Shown: piece after piece, positions 26,692 through 41,543 of the stretch
Layout: each line of letters starts with the position of its first letter
Numbering within the stretch: the stretch's first letter is position 1
The notes under the pieces: generated by a model
Told to the model about the DNA's origin: nothing
Seen by the model: only the letters and a program-made list of their open reading frames with translations
Databases searched by the model: none
NCBI GenBank assembly: GCA_963681505.1
Contig: OY811986.1
Location: 5,783,738-5,847,737, forward strand
Direction: 5' to 3'
Origin: Eunapius fragilis
Lineage: Eukaryota; Porifera; Demospongiae; Spongillida; Spongillidae
Length of the DNA stretch: 64,000 nt
Position numbers and translations under genes: made by a program

Positions 26692-29600
26692 ATGACGGAA
26701 AAATCTCTCGAGGACTTTGGTACCGATTCCGAAAAAGGAGAAGCTAGCAATGATGAGTATGAAACCATGACAGCTGCCGAGGTTGTGGAAAAGCTCGAGG
26801 AGGTTAGAGTGTTTATTTGTAAAAATGTCGTTTCTTTTGTGAGATTTCACTTTTAACAACCTCTGTTCATGAACTTAACCTCCATTGTTTCCGTCCCAGC
26901 ATATTCATAGTACCAGTATTTATAAACTAGAAACTGTTAGATTTAAATACTGTGAAGAGATCCAAGGACTTGTTTTCTGACTTCAAAATTTTTAAAAAAC
27001 TTCTTCCTTCGTAAAGTTTTTTGCACCTATGCGTTGCATAATAGAGAAGGAACATATATTTTGTCGCCATACTTGCATATAGACCTTTTGCAGCATCAAG
27101 GTTAAAAAAAAACATTAGCCATGATTTCGTGGGATAAAAGTTGTATGTTACATTGAACTGAATGTTGTTTTTTTAATCAAATATGACAGCATGATGTTGG
27201 ATGTATCGTGAATTTTAATCTGAAGAATGTCTGAAAAGGCACTTTTTTCTAAATTCCAGTCGATAGACATTCTCCAAAATAAAATGTTTCAACTGAACTT
27301 TTACCACCCCTTGAGGTGAGGAAAACTCTTCGACATGAGACTTTGGCATGGGTCCTGGACATGAGACTTTAGCATGGGTCCTGGACATGAGACTTGGGCA
27401 TGGGTCCTGAACATGAGACCTGGACATGGGTCCTGGACATAAGATTTTGGCATGGATCCTGGACATGAGCTAGGTAACTGGAAATACCTCAGCCAGCCCT
27501 CTGATTGTTTGCTGACACAACAAACCAGTTTTTGTTTACACACCACTCCTGGTCAGCCACATCTTCACACCTATAGTACCCTTGAAGGGTGCAACACCTA
27601 TGGGTGTGTGTTCAACCACTTCCTGACCAACTCAGTAACACAGGATGCCAGAATTCTCTTCTGTTAGTAATGTATGGACCAGACTGGTACCATGTAATGT
27701 ATGGACCAGACTGGTACCATGTAATGTATGGACCAGACTGGTACCATGTAATGTATGGACCAGACTGGTACCATGTAATGTATGGACCAGACTGGTACCA
27801 TGTAATGTATGGACCAGACTGGTACCATGTAATGTATGGACCAGACTGGTACCATGTAATGTATGGACCAGACTGGTACCATGTAATGTATGGACCAGAC
27901 TGGTACCATGTAATGTATGGACCAGACTGGTACCATGTAATGTATGGACCAGACTGGTACCAATATGTAATGTTTTGACATGCATATGTAAGGGGTGTGT
28001 ATAAGGGGGTGTGGTTTGTATTTCCATAGGCTTGGCAGAATGAGAAATTTGCTCCAGAGATCCTTGAGTGTAGAACTGATGTAGTGGACTGTATCATGGA
28101 ACTTATCAGGGACATGGTATTGGGTGTGAATGATGAGTGTGCTGTGGGGATGTGAGGGTGGTGGAGTTTGTGAGAGGAGGAGGCAGGGTAGAGGGATGGT
28201 AGGTGTGAAAGGTGGAGGGATGATAGGTGTGGAGATGGAGGGATGGTAGGCGTGAAGGTGGAGGGATGGTAGGTATGAAAGGTAGAGGGATGGTAGGTGT
28301 GGAGGTGGAGCGATGGTAGGTGTGGAGATGGAGGGATGGTAGGTGTGGAGATGGAGGGATGGTAGGTGTGGAGATGGAGGGATGGTAGGTGTGGAGATGG
28401 AGGGATGGTAGGTGTGGAGGTGGAGGGATGGTAGGTGTGGAGATGGAGGGATGGTAGGTGTGGAGGTGGAGGGATGGTAGGTGTGGAGATAGAGGGATGG
28501 TAGGTGTGGAGATGGAGGGATGGTAGGTGTGGAGGTGGAGGGATGGTAGGTGTGGAGATGGAGGGATGGTAGGTGTGGAGGTGGAGGGATGGTAGGTGTG
28601 GAGGTGGAGGGATGGTAGGTGTGGAGGTGGAGGGATGGTAGGTGTGGAGGTGGAGGGCTGATAGGTATATGAAAGGTGGAGGGATGGTAGGTGTGAAAGG
28701 TGGAGGGATGGTAGTGTGGAGGATGGAAGGATGATAAGTGTGGATGGTAGGTGTGCAACACTATTCCCCACAGGAAGATAACATCAGTCATGTAAAGAAG
28801 GGTGACTTGGTTGTCGGCATCCACAAACTAGAAGTATGTTATCTCTCCTTGCCTTTACACCTTTCATAGCTATTTGATTTTTAGCTTGACAGAATCAAGT
28901 TTGTACTCAGTAGTTACCTTCGTCAGAGAATCCTGAAGGTGTGTTTCTGTCCATTCTCCCTCCATTCCCCTTCTCATCTTCTACATGGACACCATTTCCG
29001 TAGTGTTCTCCTCACCTGTTTATACCCTCAGTTATCTGTGCCCATCACCTGCTCCTCACGTGCCATCACCTGCTCCTCACGTGCCATCACCTGCTCCTCA
29101 CGTGCCATCACCTGCTCCTCACGTGCCATCACCTGCTCCTCACGTGCCATCACCTGCTCCTCACGTGCCATCACCTGCTCCTCACGTGCCATCACCTGCT
29201 CCTCACGTGCCATCACCTGCTCCTCACGTGCCATCACCTGCTCCTCACGTGCCATCACCTGCTCCTCACGTGCCCATCACCTGCTCCTCACGTGCCATCA
29301 CCTGCTCCTCACGTGCCCATCACCTGCTCCTCACGTGCCCATCACCTGCTCCTCACGTGCCATCACCTGCTCCTCACGTGCCATCACCTGCTCCTCACGT
29401 GCCATCACCTGCTCCTCACGTGCCATCACCTGCTCCTCACGTGCCATCACCTGCTCCTCACGTGCCATCACCTGCTCCTCACGTGCCATCACCTGCTCCT
29501 CACGTGCCCATCACCTGCTCCTCACGTGCCATCACCTGCTCCTCACGTGCCCATCACCTGCTCCTCACGTGCCCATCACCTGCTCCTCACGTGCCCATCA

Positions 29601-31417
29601 CCTGCTCCTCACGTGCCATCACCTGCTCCTCACGTGCCATCACCTGCTCCTCACGTGCCATCACCTGCTCCTCACGTGCCATCACCTGCTCCTCACGTGC
29701 CATCACCTGCTCCTCACGTGCCCATCACCTGCTCCTCACGTGCCATCACCTGCTCCTCACGTGCCCATCACCTGCTCCTCACGTGCCCATCACCTGCTCC
29801 TCACGTGCCCATCACCTGCTCCTCACGTGCCCATCACCTGCTCCTCACGTGCCATCACCTGCTCCTCATGTGCCCATCACCTGCTCCCTCCACCCACTCA
29901 CACATGTTTGGCTCATAGATCCAGGACCACGCACTACACATCCTGGAACAGGAAGCCACAAGACCATCAGCCACACCCTCAAGACTGTCTCCTGGTGAAC
30001 TAGCCTTTGCAAAGGAGTGAGTGTGTGTGCATGTGTTGTGTGTGCTTGTGTGTGTGCATGTGTGCTTGTGCGTGCGTTGATCTGAATGCAAGTCATTGTG
30101 TTTATGTTTGCAGTGGTTGCACAAGAGCTTTTCATGTTTATCTTTATGTAATTAAGGAAAGATTAGGGGGTGGATTATTTGGGATGGTGTGGGGTGTTCA
30201 TGCAGGGAGAGGAGTGAGGGTGAGGGGAGCACAGGCGAGGAGGCGGGTGGGTACCATAGGGTGGAGGTGGGTACCCATAGGGGAGTAGGGCGTGGCTTCA
30301 GGTGGGTGCTGGGTTGAGACACATGTATCCTGCTGTATGGAGACTAAGGTGGTCCTTAAAAGGAGGCGTGTACTTACAGATACGCAGAAAATGTGGAGAC
30401 ACACCTTCACGCTCTTGCTCTGAGACACATGCCTTCCAACTTCCAACACGTGGACAAGAAGAATGCAAGTGAGTGTGTCAGGCCTCATAGTGGGTGGAGC
30501 CATTGATGGGGGGGGGGGGGGGGGGTTGTCAGGCCTCGTAGTGGGTGGAGCCATTGATAAGGGGGGGGGGGTTGTCAGGCCTCGTAGTGGATGGAGCCAA
30601 TGAGAGGGGGTTGTCAGGCCTTGTAGTGGGTGGAGCCATTGATGGGGGGTGTCAGGCCTCGTAGTGGGTGGAGCCATTGATGGAGGGGGAGTTCTCAGGC
30701 CTTGTAGTGGGTGGAGCCATTGATGGAGGGGGGGTTGTCAGGTGGAGCCATTGATGGAGGGTGAAGGGTTGTCAGGCCTCGTAGTGGGTGGAGCCATTGA
30801 TTGGCAGGTTTTATTGATAAGGATGCAGTTAGTTGGACTGGCTATCTCAGGCTTGGCATATCACTGGGTCTATTGGATGACATCCCTCAGCATGTCTGTC
30901 CCCCCCCTCCCCCCCACACACACACATATGCACACCACACCACTTGCTTTCACCCTTCACATGCACGCACTAACACACATAATCACAATCTAGGACAATG
31001 AGTATGCAGATGACACCCTGTGTGTTTATGTATGTGTGTGGTGCGTGTGTGTGTGGGTGTGTGTGTATGTGCATGTATGACCAGAGTTTGGTCACCTTAG
31101 ATGCATTGATGTTGTTAGGCCTCTGAGGTTAATGGTTTGAGAGAAGGTTCAGAGGTAATGGTTGGAGGGGGAGGAGTTTAATCTATTGTTGGCTCCAATG
31201 GCTACGAAAGTGTGTAATGATCCTGTCTTTGGCTTTGGGGGTTAAAGGGTTGCATAACACCCCTGCCACACTACAAAACCTTTGGCCTCCATTGTTGTGT
31301 GAACTATAGCGGAGTGTTGAATTAGCACTGCATGTAGTACTGTGTGTCTGCATCCTGCAGGTGGACAGGGGGACATGTCTGTGTGTTTAGCAGTATGTGA
31401 GTGTGTGTGAGTGTGTG

Positions 31418-31451
<34 letters not shown>

Positions 31452-33799
31452 ATCAGTATGTGAGTGTGTGTGTATGTGTGTGTATGTGTATGTGTATAAA
31501 TTGCAAGTGCTGACATGACCTGTGGATGAGGCCTGTGCCCATTTATGGAAGACTATGTGCTGCGTCAACATTGCGTGAACCAGACTGTAGTGAAATGCTG
31601 CATGAGTGGTGTGATAGTGGGTGGTGGTGGTGTGATTGTAGGTGGTGGTGGTGCTGTGATAGTGGGCTGGTGTGATTGTAGGGTGGTGGTGGTGCTTAGA
31701 CATGGTGTGATGGGATTTAGGTAAACACACACAAATATTTAAAAGAAGAGGAAGGATTTGCTTGTGCACAAGGGCAGACTACATATGGTATAGTTGAGCA
31801 TAATTAAATGGATATTCTATTGACTAGACTAGTAGGACGTTTCATCCTAATCCAGAACAGCACAATACAGTTATGGTGTTTAAGGGATCTACCACTGCTT
31901 ATTGTGATATAATTTTTGATGCAAAAAAAAAAAACACAGGGCTCCTTGCTTCCCTGCTCAATTACTAATCAGCAAACCATCCCATTCATCTCCTGCATGC
32001 CTTTTATGCCTGTTACCTAAAACACTAATATTGTGTGTTAGGAGTGTATCAGAAGCCATTGCAGGGCTTTTGGTGATACATAACTCACTATGAAGGCACT
32101 TGCCTTAGAGCTTTTGCAAACAAGTGTTAAGGTTCAACCCCAACGACGCGAGGAAATGACTGAATCTCCTCGTAATAAATTGCAGGCAATTTCCACCATG
32201 TACAGTTCTCTTGGGGCATTAAGTCATAGACATTTAAGCCAAACAAATCTATGAAACCAGATATGTGCAGCTCATGTAAAGAGTGTTCAGTCAAAACCTC
32301 TTATTATTGTTCTTGCAGTGCTCCTAGAGCCATGTGCAGTGCTCCTAGAGCCATGTGCAGTGCTCCTAGAGCCATGTGCAGTGCTCCTAGAGTCATGTGC
32401 AGTGCTCCTAGAGCCATGTGCAGTGCTCCTAGAGCCATGTGCAGTGCTCCTAGAGCCATGTGCAGTGCTCCTAGAGCCATGTGCAGTGCTCCTAGAGCCA
32501 TGTGCGAGATTTGCTATGGCAAGCACATTGCAAAGCACTGACTATAAGCATGAACGTGAACTAAAAAAATCATCACAGAACGTGATTCTTTTCTTTCTTT
32601 AGAGTGAGTGCATGCTTGATTACAAAGCAATATTGTCTTAGTCTGGGACAGCCATTAATGACAAATCCACTAATTACTTATATCTTTGTACACAACAGCA
32701 ATGATTTCGCATTTGACAAGGGTTTTATACTTCAATGGAGGCTAGACAATGACCATGCATGATATTTTCCTAATATTGTTAGGGGGTTCTTCTTGTTTAC
32801 AATGGCTGTTTACTTCCTTTTAGAGGGCATTAGGGGCCCTGTAGGAGACAGGGAGCCTTAGGGACCCTGTAGGAGACAGGGAGCCTTAGGGACCCTGTAG
32901 GAGACAGGGAGCATTAGGGACCCTGTAGGAGACAGGGAGCCTTAGAGACCCTGTAGGAGACAGGGAGCCTTAGGGACCCTGTAGGAGACAGGGAGCCTTA
33001 GGGTCCCTAAGGCTCCTACAGGGTCCCCAATGCTCCCTGTCTCCTACAGGGTCCCTAAGGGTCCCTGTAGGAGACAGGGAGCCTTAGGGGCCCTGTAGGA
33101 GACAGAGAGCATTAGGGGCCCTGTAGGAGACAGGGAGCATTAGGGGCTCTGTAGGAGACAGGCAGCACAGGGATGTGGATGTGTGTGCATATGTCTGCCT
33201 GGTAGTACTAACTGCAACAGCTTCTGGTGTACTTATTGGGACAATATGTATAGGAGGCTGCTTTGGTCTGCACTCTACTTCCCTTACACTCCCCTTTTGA
33301 GTATTGGTTGTCAGTGTCTATAGGCTGCCATAGAGGCCACTATGAAATCATCAGGTAATCCTAGTAAAACATCAGTAAACTAATATTTTTTAAATTTTTA
33401 TTTGTTACTGATACAATAATTTGATTCATTGAGTTACCTGCCTAGTACACATAGGCTGTGGTACTGCTGTGGTTGTTTGTTGGCTTAGGATACCACAGGG
33501 CTGCTGACCCAAATGGGGCCACCTGTTGCTGGTATTGTCACTGTGCTGTAGCTAGGAACATTTGTTGCTGGCTGGAACATCTCTGCATTGTGTGTGCGAC
33601 ATTATTTGGTGACTGCAGTTTGTTGAAGTGTCATTCCTTATTATTCCCACCTTTCATCCACCCCCACCATCCCCCCACCTCACCCTCCCCCCACCCCCAC
33701 CCTTTTCACTTTGCAGTAACTCAGCCCAACATGCAAGGATACGTGTTCATAAAAGTGTTGGAAAAATCAGAGAAGGTCCTGCTGGATACAGGGTGAGTG

Positions 33800-33848
<49 letters not shown>

Positions 33849-34165
33849 GTAGGAACACATAGGGTGGGTTTCTCACTTTTTAGGCTTCACATTGTAATCT
33901 AATCATATTTGGAGTAAATAGCCAGGGAAGTCCATTGTGGGCATATTCCATGTGGTGTCCATGTGATTTGTATAGCACAGGCACATGAACATGTGTGTAT
34001 GTGTGGTGCATTTATGTGTATGTGTACAGAGATGTTTAATTGCTTTTGCACAGGGATGATGGTGCTGATGTGGCGACAGTGGATTTCGAGCCAGAGAATC
34101 AGTATATTCTGAGGTACAAAGCCGTGTCCTCACTTGTCCACTCTGGAGCGCTCAGACTTATTTAG
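26692..34165 (+). CDS. GINS4: GINS complex subunit 4 (SLD5), 8 exons
   Basis: Subunit of the GINS tetramer, which joins MCM2-7 and CDC45 in the replicative helicase. Exons: 26692-26802, 28030-28116, 28774-28833, 28885-28938, 29919-30016, 30380-30468, 33717-33792 and 34054-34165, all in phase. The protein reads [51 protein letters not shown], then [18 protein letters not shown] (the A-domain helix), [46 protein letters not shown] and the C-terminal B-domain end [16 protein letters not shown]. It matches animal SLD5 along its whole length (about 225 aa). The 0.7-kb coding sequence is spread over 7.5 kb because its introns carry at least eight minisatellites. Confidence 0.95.
27318..27470. repeat. 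26-bp minisatellite (GACATGAGACTTTGGCATGG)
   Basis: Six degenerate units with a GGGTCCTG core, in GINS4 intron 1. Confidence 0.85.
27668..27964. repeat. 27-bp minisatellite (TGTATGGACCAGACTGGTAC), 11 copies
   Basis: Eleven essentially identical units in GINS4 intron 1. Because 27 is a multiple of 3, open frames run through it on both strands. I treat those as artefacts. Confidence 0.97.
28150..28740. repeat. 23-bp minisatellite (GGATGGTAGGTGTGGAGATG)
   Basis: About 24 units between GINS4 exons 2 and 3. Each unit contains GGTAGGTG, which resembles a 5' splice site in the sense direction. Confidence 0.93.
29036..29885. repeat. 20/21-bp minisatellite with a CACGTG in every unit, about 41 copies
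   Basis: Units CATCACCTGCTCCTCACGTG plus one or two C, in GINS4 intron 4. Each carries the palindromic E-box CACGTG and a CACCTG. The one-base length variants are interspersed. Confidence 0.97.
30470..30800. repeat. About 40-bp minisatellite with G-runs (GTCAGGCCTCGTAGTGGGTG)
   Basis: Eight or so units starting immediately after the GINS4 exon 6 donor. They differ mainly in the length of a G-run of up to 18. Confidence 0.88.
31390..31495. repeat. TGTG-rich microsatellite
   Basis: Imperfect (TG)n with GTATGTGAG interruptions in the 3.2-kb GINS4 intron 6. Confidence 0.8.
32251..32541 (+). pseudogene. Cys-rich fragment expanded by a 21-bp tandem repeat; possibly a DNA-transposon remnant
   Basis: An open frame reads [17 protein letters not shown], then ten units of SAPRAMC, then [11 protein letters not shown] and a stop. 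Without the repeat, the paired cysteines and the C-x2-C...H-x3-H end resemble the Cys-rich tail of piggyBac-type transposases (CxxC...YxCxxC...C...H). An upstream stop interrupts the frame and I see no transposase core nearby. Most likely a decayed DNA-transposon 3' end within GINS4 intron 6; the family assignment is weak. Confidence 0.3.
32317..32505. repeat. 21-bp minisatellite (AGTGCTCCTAGAGCCATGTG), 9-10 copies
   Basis: Nearly perfect units with a single GCC/GTC variant. The length is a multiple of 3, so the surrounding frame stays open. Confidence 0.95.
32822..33165. repeat. About 28-bp minisatellite with an internal inverted block
   Basis: Units of CCCTGTAGGAGACAGGGAGC run rightwards. 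At 33003-33055 about two units appear in reverse orientation (GGCTCCTACAGGGTCCC), then the array resumes. In GINS4 intron 6. Confidence 0.93.
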
Positions 34166-34289
34166 TGGACAGGATAGTATTACACCATCCATATCTCTAT
34201 GTTCCTTTGTGTGTTGCTTCTTGTTCTGGTGCACACTGTATTTAACATCATAGCATGAGCCAGATTAACTTCCACAACAGAAGAGCTGT

Positions 34290-34490
34290 TGAGGACAGGG
34301 AGGGTGTACAGGGGGTCAGGGAGGGTGTAGAGGGACAGGGAGGGTGTAGAGGGACAGGGAGGGTGTAGAGGGGACAGGGAGGGTGTAGAGGGTCAGGGAG
34401 GGTGTAGAGGGACAGGGAGGGTGTAGAGGGGACAGGGAGGGTGTAGAGGGGACAGGAAGGGTGTAGAGGGGAGGACAGGGAGGGTGTAGA
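34290..34490. repeat. About 21-bp minisatellite (GGGACAGGGAGGGTGTAGAG)
   Basis: Ten imperfect units just downstream of GINS4. Confidence 0.92.
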
Positions 34491-34494
34491 GACA

Positions 34495-34690
34495 AGTCCA
34501 ATGCAGGTATCCTCTGCAATTATGTGACAAGTGTTGTTAGAACTGTTCCAGTTATCATGGCCCAGAAATGCAGTACGGTTGTAACAAAAGGGCTCCTCCA
34601 TAAAATATCCACCAGTGGTGTTAACGAAAATACTATCATTTTCAACTATCACACACAAGGATGTAAGCCCAACATAGAAAATTAGTTTGC
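34495..34690 (-). other. Possible orphan exon, secreted Cys/Asn-rich segment
   Basis: A minus-strand frame reads KLIFYVGLTSLCVIVENDS, then GGYFMEEPFCYNRTAFLGH and NSSNNTCHIIAEDTCIG before running into the minisatellite. It has four cysteines and several N-x-S/T sites, like an extracellular domain, and its first part is hydrophobic. There is no ATG at its head and no partner exon was found. It may be one exon of an unplaced gene, or chance. Confidence 0.25.
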
Positions 34691-35268
34691 TTTCAGAGTT
34701 TCACAGGTCAAGAACAGATATGTTACATCAGCCATGCAGGACTTTCAAAACACCCAAGAAATGTGATAACACAGACAATTGATATAGCTTGTTATCATGT
34801 GTGAAAACAAAGTACAGAGGTTAACCAGGGTGACAAAGTTCAAGGTGGGAAACACTACACCTGTTTTGGCACACCTATCCCCTTTCACTAATGTTGTTTT
34901 TTGGCTAGCCCACACCACTCCTGCGTGAAGCTCTTAGCAATGCATGGGAGTTGTATATGAATCTATTTGGCAAATCATGCAGCCATACCAGGCAGGTCAA
35001 AGGTGTACCACCATGTTTATTGTTATGTAATGGGTCACAGGTCAGTCAGCCAAATCCCATTTCGCGCATAGCGAGCAGGGTCACAAGGTAGGTCAAAGAA
35101 ACAGCCAATACAAGAAACCAACATACAAAACACAACACAGCACGCTGCACAATGACATACATGTACACGAGTTCGTCTTGAAAGAGATGCGAATGCAAGA
35201 TGTCCTCTGATTTGACATCTTCCAGTGACTAAGGTCACAATCCTGGACTGATAAAACTAATCCTGTGT

Positions 35269-36189
35269 CTATTCTTTCTGAGGCGTACTGTACACTATAT
35301 AATTACGTCCTCTGTTGTTATCCCAGTATTCCTGCCCTTTACACTGGTAGCAAATGGCAAATTCTACATCTTCTCCGTTCACGGGTAACTCGAAGGCAAA
35401 GCTGTCTGTACTGCCATCACTCGAGCAAGGAACGTAGGTTGCACGAGACTCGTGAAAATTCTGCCACTTGTCCACTGTCCATCTTACAGTTACGGATTTC
35501 TCGTAGGCGATATTCGCAACACGCACAATCCCATGAAGCGCCCTTCGCTCTGACCTGAGAGACTCAAGGCAAGCCTTCTGTGTGTTGACCCTGTCGAAAA
35601 AATCCGGTTCTGTGCCAGGTTGAGCGAAGTTGAATTTTCTTACATAGGAACAGGTACTAGTATAGGACAGCTGCTGTGTGCAGACAGCTGTTACGTGGAG
35701 CGACGTATGTTTAATTTCTGGCCTCCCTTTTCGCGCTGGTGCGACGTCCCCAAAAATGTCGTCGTCATCATAGGGGACTATGATATTTCTAGTGTACGAC
35801 GAGTCGGCGCTAGTGAGAGGATGAACGGCCGCCAGCGGCAAACCTTGGGAGTCTGCAAACCGTACGCTCTTCGACTTTCTCAACGTTTGCCTCTCCGAAA
35901 ATATACACGGCTTTTTGGGTTCGTCGTGTTTCACTTTAGGAAAGGAGCGGGCTTTCCGTAGCTCGCCTCTCGATGTGACGAAGCTGCCATTGGGGACCCA
36001 GTCGTCTGTAGTGCTCTGGTTAGATAGAGCTCCTGTCGGACTGTTGCTGAAAAAGGCGGCTATATGTTCCAACGTGGTGTATCCACCACGCGAAGGCGGC
36101 ATAATACGTGACATAGGCGGCATCCACTGGGAAACCTTAGTTTCAACTGGCATCTGTTGAACTAATGCCATATTCTCACTCTCGTTCAT
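35269..36189 (-). CDS. Glycogen-targeting regulatory subunit of protein phosphatase 1 (PPP1R3 family)
   Basis: Brings PP1 to glycogen particles, where it activates glycogen synthase. A single exon of 306 aa starting MNESENMALVQQMP; no ATG occurs farther upstream in frame. The PP1-docking RVxF motif is in RKSKSVRFADSQGLPLAAVH, the conserved family context. The C-terminal half is a CBM21 glycogen-binding domain: KFNFAQPGTEPDFFDRVN, VRVANIAYEKSVTVRWTVD, FAFELPV, VEFAICYQCKGQEYWDNNRG and a NY that closes the fold. Length and intronless structure fit PPP1R3B/C/D; I cannot say which paralogue. Head to head with SLC35A-A, 233 bp between start codons. Confidence 0.93.
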   Translation of the reverse strand: MNESENMALVQQMPVETKVSQWMPPMSRIMPPSRGGYTTLEHIAAFFSNSPTGALSNQSTTDDWVPNGSFVTSRGELRKARSFPKVKHDEPKKPCIFSERQTLRKSKSVRFADSQGLPLAAVHPLTSADSSYTRNIIVPYDDDDIFGDVAPARKGRPEIKHTSLHVTAVCTQQLSYTSTCSYVRKFNFAQPGTEPDFFDRVNTQKACLESLRSERRALHGIVRVANIAYEKSVTVRWTVDKWQNFHESRATYVPCSSDGSTDSFAFELPVNGEDVEFAICYQCKGQEYWDNNRGRNYIVYSTPQKE

Positions 36190-36422
36190 TAAATAAAAGA
36201 AGTTGCTGCTTGAAGTCTTTCTTATATCCTTGGCAGTCTCGTTTCTTGCATGTGATACTCTGACGCCACCACAAAAACCGACGCCACGAACGTGTAAATC
36301 ATGTGAACACAACGCGTTACAGTGTGTCCTTATATACAAGTACCCAATAATTCGATTAATTACGCTGCCGGAAATTAGGTGCGGCAAAAATATAGCTCTT
36401 TTGTGTGTTGTTTGGGGTCAGC

Positions 36423-41374
<4,952 letters not shown>

Positions 41375-41543
41375 TTTAGCTAGTGCTATTGGCTTGCAAG
41401 TGTAACATCTGCGTGTTCGCTTGCATTAAGTCGCCCCTAGTCACCGCGTCGGTGTGCACGATATTTAAAACTGTGAGGTTTAAGGGTACTGCATATTCTT
41501 TGGGGGGCAATAATAACTGCGCGCAGTGAGCGTTAATTAAAGA

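Larger units (their letters stand above)
34166..35268. other. Intergenic spacer between convergent GINS4 and PPP1R3
   Basis: Contains a minisatellite at 34290-34490 and one Cys/Asn-rich minus-strand frame at 34495-34690 (listed separately). Nothing recognisable from 34700 to 35268. Confidence 0.6.

Noticed and set aside
27664-28824. 386-aa Pro/His/Ser-rich frame on the minus strand
   Set aside because: It spans two unrelated minisatellites and GINS4 exon 2 in antisense.
29036-29885. CRISPR-like regular spacing
   Set aside because: Direct tandem repeat without unique spacers, in an animal gene.
28939-30003. 354-aa and 337-aa repeat proteins (SPAPHVP or TCSSRAI units)
   Set aside because: Products of the CACGTG minisatellite; one also runs through GINS4 exon 5 in the wrong frame.
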